Assembly: GCA_001600355.1 (NCBI GenBank)
Contig: BCJU01000003.1
Coordinates: 1,802,519 to 1,866,518, forward strand
DNA from: Meira nashicola
Lineage: Eukaryota; Basidiomycota; Exobasidiomycetes; Exobasidiales; Brachybasidiaceae
Direction of reading: 5' to 3'
DNA: 64,000 nt
Part shown: in pieces, positions 46,900 to 58,000 of the stretch
Position numbering within the stretch: position 1 is the stretch's first letter
Layout: each line of letters begins with the position of its first letter
The notes under the pieces: model-generated
What the model was told of the DNA's origin: nothing
The model's database searches: none
The model's input: the letters and a program-made list of their open reading frames with translations, nothing else
Translations under genes and position numbers: made by a program

Positions 46900-48714
46900 T
46901 TAGAGCTCGTCGTGAGGCTTTTTACTCTCTTTGTCTTTCACGTCGTGATGATTAGGAACAGGTTCCATATCAATCGTTTGATCTTTTGTGAATGGGAATT
47001 GAGCATCATCATCCCGCTCAAATGGATTAATACGATCTTTCTTTTTCATCCTTTCTTCGATCAATTCAATCATCCCTTCTACTTGTGAACGTTGTTCGGG
47101 CGTCATTACATTCAACATCTTTTCCCGATCATTCTTCATTTGATCTAATAACCATTCTTCACTTTTCCATGCTTGACGTGCTGCTTCTGCTGGATCTTTA
47201 CGTAAAAGTTCTTCAGCATCTTTTTGTGCTTTTGCAAAATCTGATCCTAAAGTCTCTTCCCAATCTTGTGGAGCCTCTCCTGCCATCCATTTCTCAAATT
47301 GTTTCATCAAAGCTTCACTTTTACGTGCAAAAGGTTCTGCCTTACTCTTTACAGTTTTGACTGTTGCATCTTGAACTTGTTCATGTGCACCACGAGCGGC
47401 ATCAAACACTTTTTGTGAAGCATCGTCATATGCTTCTGCTGCAGCATCTGCCAAATTTCCAGCTGCTTCTTTAATCTTACCCAAGAAAGACCCACCACTT
47501 TCTTCCTCTGTTTCTTCATCTTCCTTTACTTCAGGATTGAACAGCTTTGAGAACTTCCTAGTCTTTTCACCTTCTTCCTCCGCTTCAGCACGCAATTTGT
47601 CAGCTAGCTTTCCTGCCTTTTCGATATCAAGCATTTTACCTTCCCAAGATTCTTTGTGAGGTTCAGATTCGTCCATGATTGGCTCATCTTTTACGCTATC
47701 ATCGTCCTTAGCTTTTGATGCTTTCTTACTCTTTCCAGACTTTTTTGAATGAGAAGAAAGTGGCTTTTGTGCTTTCCATTCTACAAATCCACCTTCAGGT
47801 ATTTCTTCTTCCACTACCTTTCCTTCATTCTTGACAAATCTTCTGGCTGCATCAACGGCTTCGTCCATATTACTCTTTGGCTTCTTTGCTTTGAGCCCAG
47901 GCTTTGCTTTCTTTCCTGCGCCCATCTTTGGTGCTACTTCATCTAGCCATGTTTTAATCTTGTGATATTTCAATGGACCCACATACGTTTCAAAATTACC
48001 TTTTTCTAATTCTTCATTCTCTTCACGACTTGGAAGGATCATTAAAACGGGAAGTGTTTCTTCAGTCGGGATATCGATACCCAAAATTAAACGACCTTGT
48101 GAGCGTACTAATCCATCATCTCCTCGCATGAATGCAAAATCAATTGTTTTGCGGAAATCCAATGCCAAAGATCGATAAAGAGGTGAAGATTTGGACTTGG
48201 TTGTGAAGAGGATGACTTTTGGTCTATGTGGTGCTTCATTCACCCAAGTCCCTAATTCTCCACCTGACAATTTTCGAGCTCCCATCGGTAATGTATCCTT
48301 TGCAAATTCAACAAATGCTTTTGCGACTCTCTCTCCACGATAATCACGCGGTAGACGTTTCTTGGTTGCAGGAAAGAGCTTTACAGTGGGAAAACCTTGA
48401 ATTTGATATTGTGCACAGATACCTTTATTCGTATCTTGATCACAATCCAGATTAGCAAATTTGACAATGCCATCAAGATTGACTGCAGCTTTATGAAATT
48501 CAGGTGCCATATTCTTGCAATGTCCACACCATGGTGCTGTAAAGGAAACCAATGTTGGCTTTTCGATATCCAAAACTTCTTTTTTGAAAGATGATTGACT
48601 TAATTGAACGACGGGTGATTTTGCAGGGAATAAAGCTGCATTGATGAATGCAGGCAAAATACTTGCCATGCACAAATACAGTGCAATCATGTTGAAATGA
48701 CCCATCACTGCCAT
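46900..48714 (-). CDS. ER thioredoxin-domain protein (PDI family) with charged tail and HDEL
   Basis: A 604-residue protein with a signal peptide or anchor (about 1-26) and one thioredoxin domain (about 30-140) with the active site WCGHC (Cys63 and Cys66) and the cis-Pro loop GFPTVKLF. A second, redox-inactive thioredoxin-like segment (about 150-270) follows, then a 330-residue tail rich in Lys, Glu, Asp and Ala. The protein ends in HDEL, the ER retrieval signal. The N-terminal half matches Mpd1/P5-type disulphide isomerases, which form and rearrange disulphides in the ER lumen. The tail is far longer than in typical Mpd1/P5 and looks like a coiled-coil or flexible calcium-binding region. The start ATG is at 48714. 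Confidence 0.87.
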   Translation of the reverse strand: MAVMGHFNMIALYLCMASILPAFINAALFPAKSPVVQLSQSSFKKEVLDIEKPTLVSFTAPWCGHCKNMAPEFHKAAVNLDGIVKFANLDCDQDTNKGICAQYQIQGFPTVKLFPATKKRLPRDYRGERVAKAFVEFAKDTLPMGARKLSGGELGTWVNEAPHRPKVILFTTKSKSSPLYRSLALDFRKTIDFAFMRGDDGLVRSQGRLILGIDIPTEETLPVLMILPSREENEELEKGNFETYVGPLKYHKIKTWLDEVAPKMGAGKKAKPGLKAKKPKSNMDEAVDAARRFVKNEGKVVEEEIPEGGFVEWKAQKPLSSHSKKSGKSKKASKAKDDDSVKDEPIMDESEPHKESWEGKMLDIEKAGKLADKLRAEAEEEGEKTRKFSKLFNPEVKEDEETEEESGGSFLGKIKEAAGNLADAAAEAYDDASQKVFDAARGAHEQVQDATVKTVKSKAEPFARKSEALMKQFEKWMAGEAPQDWEETLGSDFAKAQKDAEELLRKDPAEAARQAWKSEEWLLDQMKNDREKMLNVMTPEQRSQVEGMIELIEERMKKKDRINPFERDDDAQFPFTKDQTIDMEPVPNHHDVKDKESKKPHDEL

Positions 48715-49170
48715 CTTTCAAAAGATTGTATTGATGATCGTAAACGATGGTAGTGGATTAAAAGAATGGCAGGCTGGCTGAAATAACCTTAAATTTCAAT
48801 CTTCTCATTTCCCCAAATGCAGCATAAATGCGTGCGTCGGTGCGTGCTCGCTCCACGTCACGCTATGGATTCTACAGTGGGGTCAATGCCCGCATACATA
48901 CCTCCTTAAATAGAAGCCGGTTCAAAAAAGCGTGTTGTCTGTCTTCTAACCGGGGGGTTAGCCCCTTTGAAAAACTTTCAGGTAAGAGGTGGAGTTATAC
49001 GAACGCACTTTTTCCGTTCTTTCACCATCAAGTTTCAACAGAAGCAATAGTACGAAAAGGCCAATCAAAGATAAGGATGCGGTAGTAAATAAGGACATTC
49101 AATTCAACATATACCCAAATATCACATTCACAGTGACACCCTCTGGTCACTCGATAAATTCTCAGCCAAA
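48715..49170. promoter_or_regulatory. divergent promoter region with GCATACATAC
   Basis: Shared upstream region of the HDEL protein gene (minus) and the nucleotide-sugar transporter gene (plus). It holds GCATACATAC at 48892-48901. Two divergent ER/Golgi secretory genes suggest possible joint control, which is inference. No ORF of note. Confidence 0.45.
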
Positions 49171-50529
49171 ATGACAGAATTTAATCGGGCAACTTTAATG
49201 GCCATGCTACCGGAATGGTCATTAACATTATCACTCATCTTTGCTGGATGTTGTTCGAATGCATATTATTTAGAACAAGCAACGAGAATTCAACCTGCAT
49301 GTGGTACTTTACTAACTTTTCTTCAATTCATCTTTACAACATTACAAATGTTACCAACTCAATTACGATTTCGAGATGAAAAGACGGGAAAACTATATCT
49401 TATTCCACGCTTCGAATCACCGAAGATTCCACTAAAACGATGGTCAGCACAAGTTGCATTGTACTTTGGCACAACAATTCTTAATAATACAGCTTTCAGC
49501 TTTCATGTTCCCGTTCCAGTGCACATCATCTTTCGAAGTGGTGGTTTGGTGGTAAGTATGTTAGCGGGTTACTTTTTAAGGGGAAGGCGATATACAAAAA
49601 CGCAAATCTTTTCAGTCTTACTCGTCACTGCTGGTGTTATTATTTCTACTTTAGCAACAACACCTGAATCGGGAAATGATAGCGCTTCTGCATCTTCTGG
49701 ACCTTCAGCAACGACTTATTTCGCCGGAATAGGATTATTAACTGCTGCTTTGTTTGTTTCAGCAGTTATGGGATTGTATCAAGAACAAACATACGGAGTT
49801 TATGGTAAACAACATTGGCAAGAAGGATTGTTTTATAATCATTTCCTTAGCTTGCCTTTATTCGGTTTACGTGCTAGTACATTACATAATGAATGGAAAA
49901 TGGCACAAGCCGGAGAACAAATGTGGATAGGATGGGGAGCACCAAGTATTTCACAACATGCATCTGCGTTAAAACATTCTATTTGGAGAAAGAAGAACGT
50001 CGATCAAGCATCAATGCATTCTTTACTCTCTCCAGGTGCAATTTATGATATCAGACAATGGTTCAATGTTGCTTTTGGATCATTATCATTCTTGCCCGTT
50101 GGCATTGGTTCACCAATATCTTCTTCACCTTCGATAGGTATTATCATGCCAATTTTGATACCCGCTTTAGCACTCAACGTTCTAACACAATTAATCTGTG
50201 TGAATGGTGTAAACAGATTAACGGCAATGTGTTCTAGTTTAACAGTCACTTTAGTCTTGGTCGTTCGTAAAGCAGTTTCTTTGGCAATTAGTGTTTTAAT
50301 AATTGCACCTGCTTTAGGTGAAGAAGTTCATGGAAAAGGAATGCTTTTCGTTGGTGCAACTTCGGTATTGATTGGTACATTGGGATATGCTTTGGGTACT
50401 GCATCTACTCCTACCAAAGACGAAAAGAAGAAAGAAGATGAAGCAATAGACAAGAAGCCTGTACAAACGCAATCTCGAAGTACTGCCATTGCAGAAAGAA
50501 GTAATGACAAAGCAAAAAAGAGAGGATGA
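49171..50529 (+). CDS. YEA4: nucleotide-sugar transporter, Yea4/SLC35B4 type
   Basis: A 452-residue polytopic protein of the drug/metabolite transporter superfamily with about 10 helices. SLC35B4/Yea4 signatures: GCCSNAYYLEQATRIQPACGTLLTFLQF near the start (given in outline), LNNTAFSFHVPVPVHIIFRS, and GGLVVSMLAGYFLRGRRYTKTQI. The C-terminal helices contain VNRLTAMCSSLTVTLVLVVRKAVSL. The protein ends in a Lys/Glu-rich cytosolic tail. Yeast Yea4 carries UDP-GlcNAc into the ER for chitin synthesis; the human protein carries UDP-GlcNAc and UDP-xylose. A loop of about 60 residues between helices 6 and 7 is longer than usual. It is divergent from the ER-resident HDEL protein gene. Confidence 0.9.
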   Translation: MTEFNRATLMAMLPEWSLTLSLIFAGCCSNAYYLEQATRIQPACGTLLTFLQFIFTTLQMLPTQLRFRDEKTGKLYLIPRFESPKIPLKRWSAQVALYFGTTILNNTAFSFHVPVPVHIIFRSGGLVVSMLAGYFLRGRRYTKTQIFSVLLVTAGVIISTLATTPESGNDSASASSGPSATTYFAGIGLLTAALFVSAVMGLYQEQTYGVYGKQHWQEGLFYNHFLSLPLFGLRASTLHNEWKMAQAGEQMWIGWGAPSISQHASALKHSIWRKKNVDQASMHSLLSPGAIYDIRQWFNVAFGSLSFLPVGIGSPISSSPSIGIIMPILIPALALNVLTQLICVNGVNRLTAMCSSLTVTLVLVVRKAVSLAISVLIIAPALGEEVHGKGMLFVGATSVLIGTLGYALGTASTPTKDEKKKEDEAIDKKPVQTQSRSTAIAERSNDKAKKRG

Positions 50530-50675
50530 TATATATATGTATATGAACTCCAATTGTACACTAAATCATGAAAGGTATACACATTATTATTTATGTAGAA
50601 AAAAGTCGTTAGAAAATGCTATAAAAGTACAAAGATATGAGTTATTGTTATTCGTTCGGTTCGTTAAAAATTGAT

Positions 50676-53564
50676 TTATTCATCTCTTTGAGCGTTTGGA
50701 CTTTGAATGACCATTATACTTGCATTGATGCCATAACTTAAAACAGCTTCACAACAAGAACCTAAAACACGTCCTGCTCTCTTGACATCTTTGATAGTAT
50801 CGTTGTCCAAATTCTCTTCTTCTTGGGAGAAATGAATATCTTGAAGAGCGTTTAATTGTTGACGGAAATTGGATCTACGTTGATTCCATTTACCACGTCC
50901 TACAAATACCATATCACCTGCTTGTGCGTTTACGAGAGGTGCAGCGAATTGCAAAATCGCTTCCAAAGTTGTTTTTGTTTTTGTTAACTGAATATGTTCG
51001 GAATTCAAATTAACAAAATTGACATTATCTTGATTATAGATCATCATTTTCCCATTACCAGGTGAACGATCATCTTCTCTTACTTCCTCTTCTTGAATCA
51101 CATCTTTCTCCAATCCTCCAACAGCTGATTGAGATCCGAAAAGTGCTCTTACATCGGCATATCTTTCTTGAGATTGATTGACTGTTTTTAAATTCACAGT
51201 TTGTAGATTACTTTCTTCTACGCCACTATTAAGTTCAGATGTTTGACTGAATGATCTTTGTACTCTTTCTTTTCGTTTATTGTTTCTTTCTTGCTCTTGT
51301 AAACTTTTCATAATTTCTTGTTCAAGTTTTTCACTTCCACCTTCATCTGATTTGATAACAATCACATCAATCTTTTTCCATGCATTTGAAGCTAAACCTT
51401 TGGCAAATTGAACCGCAGCACGATCATCAGCACCTCCAAAGAAAGGTACGATCACTCGAGGCTTTCTTGAATGTGTAAAACTATCAAAACCTAAAATCTC
51501 TTCCGATGTTGGTCTTGATTCATTTGCGTGCCAAAATTTACCTCTACTACGCAACATTGCATCTGTATCCACCAAAACACAAGTACTAGTATTTTTGATC
51601 GTTGTGTTGAACAAATGAGTTGCCATTGTGTCAGTATGATAGATATAATCATCTGCAGCATTTGTCATTGCATCGTATCTGCCAACAGATTCGCCTTCAC
51701 GATCACTTTGTAAAAATGATAAATTTGACCTTTTATCCCACAATGCCACAATTATACTTGCACCTAAATCATTAGTCTCTTCGTTGATGATCGGTGTTCC
51801 ATTGTTTAACATTCTCACCCGTCCGCGAAGATCTTCCAAGATATTTTCATTGCTGCTTGTAGTAACCAAATCTGAATAAGTTGAACGATTTGATGAAAAA
51901 AGACGAGCGTTTTGCATCCAAGCAATCATTTTTGCCGCACTGAGTACTTCATCACCATGTAAGTTTAAATTTCTCAAAATGTTCGATGCTGAATTGTCAT
52001 TTTGCAAATAACGAACTATATCAAACATGAAACCTGTATTACCTTTTTCGGTTGTGTTCTGTTTGGCCAATTGCATAAGAGCAGTCAAAGGTTCCATAGC
52101 AGGATTTATTGAAGTCAATGCTGTAATTATGGGGAATAATGTAGAACGACCTGCAAGATTATTACTTGTCATTTGCTTTTTTACTTGTTCCTCATCATCA
52201 GTCTTTTCCGTAACACCTGTCGAAGTTTCTGTTAAATCTTCATCAAATGATTGCTCCTCGGATACCTTTCTTCGTTTCCATATAAATGTTGAAAGAGGTC
52301 GAACTGTTAAAGTTGATAAAATGAAAGTGACAAATAACATACTATAAACTTGCGCATTCAAAACTCCAGCTTCTCTACCTGCGTTCAAAATGATCAATTC
52401 GATAATTGATTTACTCTGCATCAAACTTGCAACAAAACAAGATTCCATCCAATCAAAACCTGTTAATCGAGTGCAAAATGTTGTAGCGACAGATTTGCTA
52501 ATAAAGACGACTGCAAAAATTAAAATCAATTCGCCCCAAATCAAACCAGAATTGAGTAATTTAAAATCTGCTTTTAATCCACTTGTAACGAAATATAATG
52601 GTAAAAGAATTTGCACTGAAACTACTTCTATTGCTTCAGTTACCATTACTGCAAAATTTCCATGAGGACAAGCGATTCCAAATAAAAGAGCGCCCAAGAT
52701 TGGATGTAAATTGCATGCTTCCGTAATAAAAGCTGAAACGAAGGCTCCTAAAATGGTGAAAGCCATCAAACCTGCTGGTACACGTTGTTTCGAAGATCCA
52801 TGTAAATCAAAGTTGGACTTCTTTGTGATCCACCAAAACATTAATCTACGTACGATGAACCATTGAACCAAAAACATAGCAAGTGCTACCAACAATTCGT
52901 ACAAGGCATTTATTTGTCTACCTTTTGTTGCCAATGAACTACCAAGAGCCAAAAGGATATAGCCCAATAAATCATTCAATGCACCTGCTGCAATCACAAG
53001 ACTTCCTAAGAGCGTATTGACTAATTGTAATTCCGAAACGATTCTAGATAAGACTGATAAACTTGTAACTGCCATCACAGTTGCAACGAAAAGCATAAAT
53101 GTTGAAAAATCTTGTGATTGATCGGTTGATCGTTTATAAACAAAGTTTGCAAGTCCAACGCTAATCGCAAAAGGGATTGCCATACCTGGAATCGCAATCA
53201 ATGCCACTTTTTTCGCATTTTTGATAATCGTATCTGTGTCCGTTTCCAATCCTACCAATAAAATAAATAGAATTAAACCTATATTCGAAGTGAGAGAAAG
53301 AAGAGGCAAAGAGACTGAAGGTACGATCGTCTTTGTAAAATTCGGAATATTACCAAATGCTGTTGGACCAAGAACAACGCCTGCCAATAATTCACCAACC
53401 ACTCTAGGCTGTCCTATTTTCTGAAAGATTGTACCAAGAATAAGACATAACACAAGAATGATCAAAACTTGACATAAAAATAAACTCAATCCGTTTGACG
53501 AGAAAAGACTATTATTTGGATCAAAAATGAGAGGATTTTCGTGCGATATCCATCCGTAAGTCAT
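50676..53564 (-). CDS. KHA1: K+/H+ antiporter of the CPA2 family (Kha1 type)
   Basis: A 962-residue cation/proton antiporter. Residues about 25-430 hold about 12 helices, with the family opening QKIGQPRVVGELLAGVVLGP, NIGLILFILLVGLETD and the functional helix carrying Asn197-Asp198 (GALNDLLGYILLAL). HPILGALLFGIACPHGNF and SKSIIELIILNAGREAGVL follow. The C-terminal 530 residues form a soluble domain similar to the CHX/Kha1 cytosolic regions, with nucleotide- or universal-stress-like folds (PRVIVPFFGGADDRAAVQFA; GDMVFVGRG). Kha1 acts in Golgi/endosomal membranes in potassium and pH homeostasis. Length and order match the family. It is convergent with the transporter gene, about 145 bp away. Confidence 0.92.
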   Translation of the reverse strand: MTYGWISHENPLIFDPNNSLFSSNGLSLFLCQVLIILVLCLILGTIFQKIGQPRVVGELLAGVVLGPTAFGNIPNFTKTIVPSVSLPLLSLTSNIGLILFILLVGLETDTDTIIKNAKKVALIAIPGMAIPFAISVGLANFVYKRSTDQSQDFSTFMLFVATVMAVTSLSVLSRIVSELQLVNTLLGSLVIAAGALNDLLGYILLALGSSLATKGRQINALYELLVALAMFLVQWFIVRRLMFWWITKKSNFDLHGSSKQRVPAGLMAFTILGAFVSAFITEACNLHPILGALLFGIACPHGNFAVMVTEAIEVVSVQILLPLYFVTSGLKADFKLLNSGLIWGELILIFAVVFISKSVATTFCTRLTGFDWMESCFVASLMQSKSIIELIILNAGREAGVLNAQVYSMLFVTFILSTLTVRPLSTFIWKRRKVSEEQSFDEDLTETSTGVTEKTDDEEQVKKQMTSNNLAGRSTLFPIITALTSINPAMEPLTALMQLAKQNTTEKGNTGFMFDIVRYLQNDNSASNILRNLNLHGDEVLSAAKMIAWMQNARLFSSNRSTYSDLVTTSSNENILEDLRGRVRMLNNGTPIINEETNDLGASIIVALWDKRSNLSFLQSDREGESVGRYDAMTNAADDYIYHTDTMATHLFNTTIKNTSTCVLVDTDAMLRSRGKFWHANESRPTSEEILGFDSFTHSRKPRVIVPFFGGADDRAAVQFAKGLASNAWKKIDVIVIKSDEGGSEKLEQEIMKSLQEQERNNKRKERVQRSFSQTSELNSGVEESNLQTVNLKTVNQSQERYADVRALFGSQSAVGGLEKDVIQEEEVREDDRSPGNGKMMIYNQDNVNFVNLNSEHIQLTKTKTTLEAILQFAAPLVNAQAGDMVFVGRGKWNQRRSNFRQQLNALQDIHFSQEEENLDNDTIKDVKRAGRVLGSCCEAVLSYGINASIMVIQSPNAQRDE

Positions 53565-55018
53565 CTTTACAAAGATGATTCTTGTGTGTATGTGTGTGTG
53601 TGAAGAGATGGGATCCAGCCCTTTTCAGAAGAGCAAGTTGTTCTTGCTTTCAGACGAAAAGTCAAACGCAATCACAAGGAAAGATTTGTCCAAAACATCT
53701 ATGGGTGATTGAAAGGAGAACAACACCAATAGGACTTACAATTTTTAAGGTTGGTCCCTTATTCAGGTTTTAATTAGCGTACACTTGCAGATAATTGATT
53801 GACCTACCCCACGTTGAGGGCCTTGCCAAAGTCCATGCAGAAGAGGTATGTATGCGGTTCGCCTCCTTTTTTACGATCAAGAGAGCTTTTCTGCACATTC
53901 GCAGATCTTACTCAGCAAGTTGACTACAGTAGACTATATTCTTGCGGACTTACCTACCAACTCTTACAAACGCGGGCGCTTCTCCCCCTTTTTTTGGCCA
54001 TTAGACGCGCAAGGTGAATTATGATATTCATTGACCCCTTTTGTTGTCCGCCCCTTCTTTTGGGACAGCAAACCAATGATCAAGTTCCAACTCTTCTCTT
54101 CTAGTTGTATGGTTCTATGCAAGAAGATTTGTCTTCAAGGTTTATCAATCAAATTTGTGTTGAACATTTTGCTTGACCTTCATTGAGCACACACACACGA
54201 CTTCATATAAAACAATAGTCTTTCTTCTTCTTTGTGAATAGATAATGCATAGAAGGACGGAAAAATAGCAAAAAATATAGTCAATAGCATTTTTAAAAAA
54301 CTGAGACACAGCTTAAATGCCTATAAGGAAAAATGTAACTAACTTTATAAGAGCTAAAAAAAAGTCAACGTTCTCGCTATACCGGGGGCATCCTGGCGCA
54401 GAGACAACGAGAGTAGTGAACCCACAAATACTTTTTGCCCTACGCACATAGACACACACACGCACGCACATACGCACGCGTGCTCTCAGAGAAAGAGCGC
54501 ACAAAAGCACCCGCACTTGATTCAATGTTAGGCTTAAAAGCAATACCGTACGTAAACGCATTGCACACGATGAGATGGATCTTTCTTTGATCCCTTTAAA
54601 TCAACGATCATATAAAGTAGTAAGGCATCGATCTCAAGTCACTTTGTATATCGACAAAAGGGCTGTAGGGATTTGTCTTGATTGGACAAAAGCTACGCAT
54701 AACCTCCTACTCCATTGACGCAGCGATTGTCATTACGCTCTTTCTATCGATAGCGGGGAGCTTTTTTTGTTCTCCTTCTTTTTCGACCTAACACTAAGAA
54801 AGGCTATATCATCAAATCCCCAATAACAAAGAGAATCGGATCAGCTCTTGAATATTGGTAAAGCAGGTCAGACTGACAATCAATCGACAAGCGATTGTAT
54901 GTGACCTATCATCGTACACCGCATTGAAAGAATATAAACCATCAATCTGGTACAAATTTTTCACTCGGATCGACCTTTTTTAATCACCACCTAATATAAT
55001 CGGCCCACCTTGCCCAAA
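53565..55018. promoter_or_regulatory. divergent spacer between KHA1 and the LIM-RhoGAP gene
   Basis: About 1.45 kb. A short (TG)n tract lies just before KHA1 (near 53583-53602). GTATGTATGC is at 53846-53855, and a CA/CG-rich ACACACGCACGC-type stretch at about 54451-54482. Long polypyrimidine stretches occur near 54760-54790. No ORF or RNA gene is recognised. Confidence 0.5.
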
Positions 55019-58000
55019 ATGTCGCAAAGGTGGGACGAGCAGAGATCTTCGTCACCAAATACACCATCAATGGCAGGGCCATCTCGATCAAGTTTTGATG
55101 ATAGAAGAGTTCCAAGTGATGGAAGTGATCGAAACATGAATAGATTATCGGTGAATGTGTCAAATATGAATATGATGCCTCGTCGTCCTTCTGATCAGGC
55201 ATTACATTCTTATACATCTTCACCTATGCATAAAACAAATTCAAATGATAATCGCTTTGGTGGTGTAAATGGTCGTTCAACACCTCCCAGACCGACTCAT
55301 CGAACTAGCTCTCGACAGATAACGTCGCCGAAGATGAGTCCATCAAACTTGAATTCCGTACACGATGGTCATTCGTATACAGAAGCAAAGAGATCCGATG
55401 CTGGACCTGGGGTAGATGGCAGGCAAGCAAGTTTATCCAGACCTGGCTCGTCACACGACATCGCTCAACCAAACGTTCAAAATGCTGGCGCGGCATCGCT
55501 ACAACATTCTTCGTCTACTAATCAAATTATTGCATCATCTTCATCGCAACAACTAAAAGATCGTCCTTCAGGTGGACGTGATCAACCTTGCGACGCATGC
55601 AAGAAGCCGATGACTGGACAATTTGTTCGAGCATTAGGCGTAGTATATCATTTGGATTGTTTTCGTTGTCGTGATTGCAACAAAGTTGTAGCAGCAAAAT
55701 TCTTCCCTGCAACTGATGAAATGAATTCTTCGCCAACAGGAAGTGCAGCAGGTCATGATGGATCAGGCAAACAATCTTCTTCTCCGACGACAGGTGGAAG
55801 TGGAAAATTGTTCCCTCTTTGCGAGACAGACTATTTCAGAAGATTAGATTTATTATGTGCCAATTGCGGCGGAGCATTACGGGGCAGCTACATTACTGCT
55901 TTAGGCAAAAAGTTTCATGTTGAACATTTCACATGTTCTATCTGCCCGACCGTTTTCGGTCCTCAAGATAGTTATTACGAACATGACGGTCGTGTTTTCT
56001 GTCATTTCCATTACTCAACACGATTTGCCATTCGTTGTACAGGATGCAGGACGGCAATCTTGAAGCAATTTGTGGAAATCAATAGAAATAATCAAGATGA
56101 ACATTGGCACCCTGAATGTTATATGATTCACAAATTTTGGAATATTAAACTTTGTCCAACTGGATCTACGCCGAGAGAGAATGTTGCACTCGAGCCAACT
56201 ACCAATCCAGAAGCACCTGAGCCGACTAATTCAGGTGTTGCACCTGTATCGAACGCCAGTGCAATGGATGCACCTTCTATTGAAGCCTTAGAAACAGAAG
56301 CAAATGAGACGCCAACCACTTTGAAAGATAAACAAAAGCAGATGGAAGAACAGGTTTATCGGATTTGGACCGTTTTATCTGCTTTCGAAGAATCTTCAGC
56401 GGCATGCATATCGGATATGTTGCGTCAAGTGAGCAATGGGAAATATTTAGGAGGTGTAAGAATGGCAGAGAGGTTCATTTTACATGTTGAAGTTCTTTTT
56501 GCAGCAATCGATGATCTTGAAGAAGCATTCAGAAGGGAACAGGCTAAAGGTATATCACACATACGTGAAGCAAGGATGTTGTGTAAAAAGATTGTGAATT
56601 TCTTCTCACTCTTATCGCATACGCAAGAAACGGGTGCTCAACGGATGGGAATCACACAAGAATTATTATCTTTAGTAACTGGTTTAGCGCATTATCTTAA
56701 AATCTTGATTCGTATCGCACTTACCGGTGCTTTACGACTTGAAAGAGATTTTGAAAATCGTAACGCATTGACTGAATTCCTAAATAGGCTCGCCTCTATA
56801 GCACAAGAGACGGACTCACCTCAAACGAAAGCAACACAAGCTTTACGAGCTTCAATTTCATCTAATACACCAAATTCAAATGTTGGAATTTCAGGAAGTG
56901 AAAATAAGGAAAACGTTAATCATGGATACAAAAGTTTACCTCGCAGTACAAGTACTAGCTTAACAGAAGGAGGCGAAAGTGCAACGGATTTATGTGTTGC
57001 TTGTGGCCAAACTGTGGAAGAAGAATGCGTGAGAATAGGGATTAATTTACGATGGCACACAGCTTGTTTGAAATGCTTTAATTGTCAAAGACTAGCGCAA
57101 AGAGATCCTTCTTCTTCCAAACCTCGAACAGATGAAGAGCAGCAGCAGCAATCGGAAGAAGTTGCGATCCCGGAACCAATTCCAGCTCAAGAATTTGCCT
57201 TGGAAATCAAGAGACGATCGCAAGATCCAACAATTCAACATAGTACTTTATACACTCTATATTGTTCACCATGCAAGACAACTAAGTGTCGGGGTGGCTT
57301 TGAGAGAGTGAGCAGATTAGAGCAATATTCATACTTATTACGTGTCGCTCTTAATCGTCTTTACGCTTTATTGAAAAAGCGTGGCGTTGTTCCAGCTTCA
57401 CCGCCATCAGCATCTTTGTCTATTCCTCAACCGCTCACGACACCTCCAAATGAAAGTGCATCCATCACTACTGCCGAAGGATCTGAAGATGGTCATCTAG
57501 ATGGTACAGACATTAAACGGAAAAAGTCAACAAATTTGGATCGCAAATTGTCAACGAAAGCTAAAGTGCCACATATTTCCACTGTTGTTGGCAGTCCATC
57601 GGGACATTTACCAGCAGTACAGAAACCTTCTTCTCCATTAGATGCAAACGTTACGCGTAAATCACCTACAAACTTTTACGATTCAACAGCAGTTGATCGT
57701 AGTCAAAGTGACGGAGGTAGAAGGACTCCAGTACGCAGTAGAGATGTTTCTCCGAACGGAAGAGCACAACATTTATATCCTGGCGGACAACAGCAACAAA
57801 GACAAGAACAACAATATGTCGGTACAAAGCAAGGACCTATCGTTCCAATTCGACCGGCATTTGCTAGGCATAATACTGATGTTCGCATTCAAGATCAAGG
57901 ACCGCTAAGACAACCTTCTGGTGATGATTCTGGACATTTGATTGCTGATCCTGATGAACAATTAACTTTAGCAGATATTCCACAATTATTGCAACAAGAA

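Noticed and set aside
57642..57908. Plus-strand ORF inside LRG1 in another frame
   Set aside because: Shadow of a Gln-rich segment of the LIM-RhoGAP.
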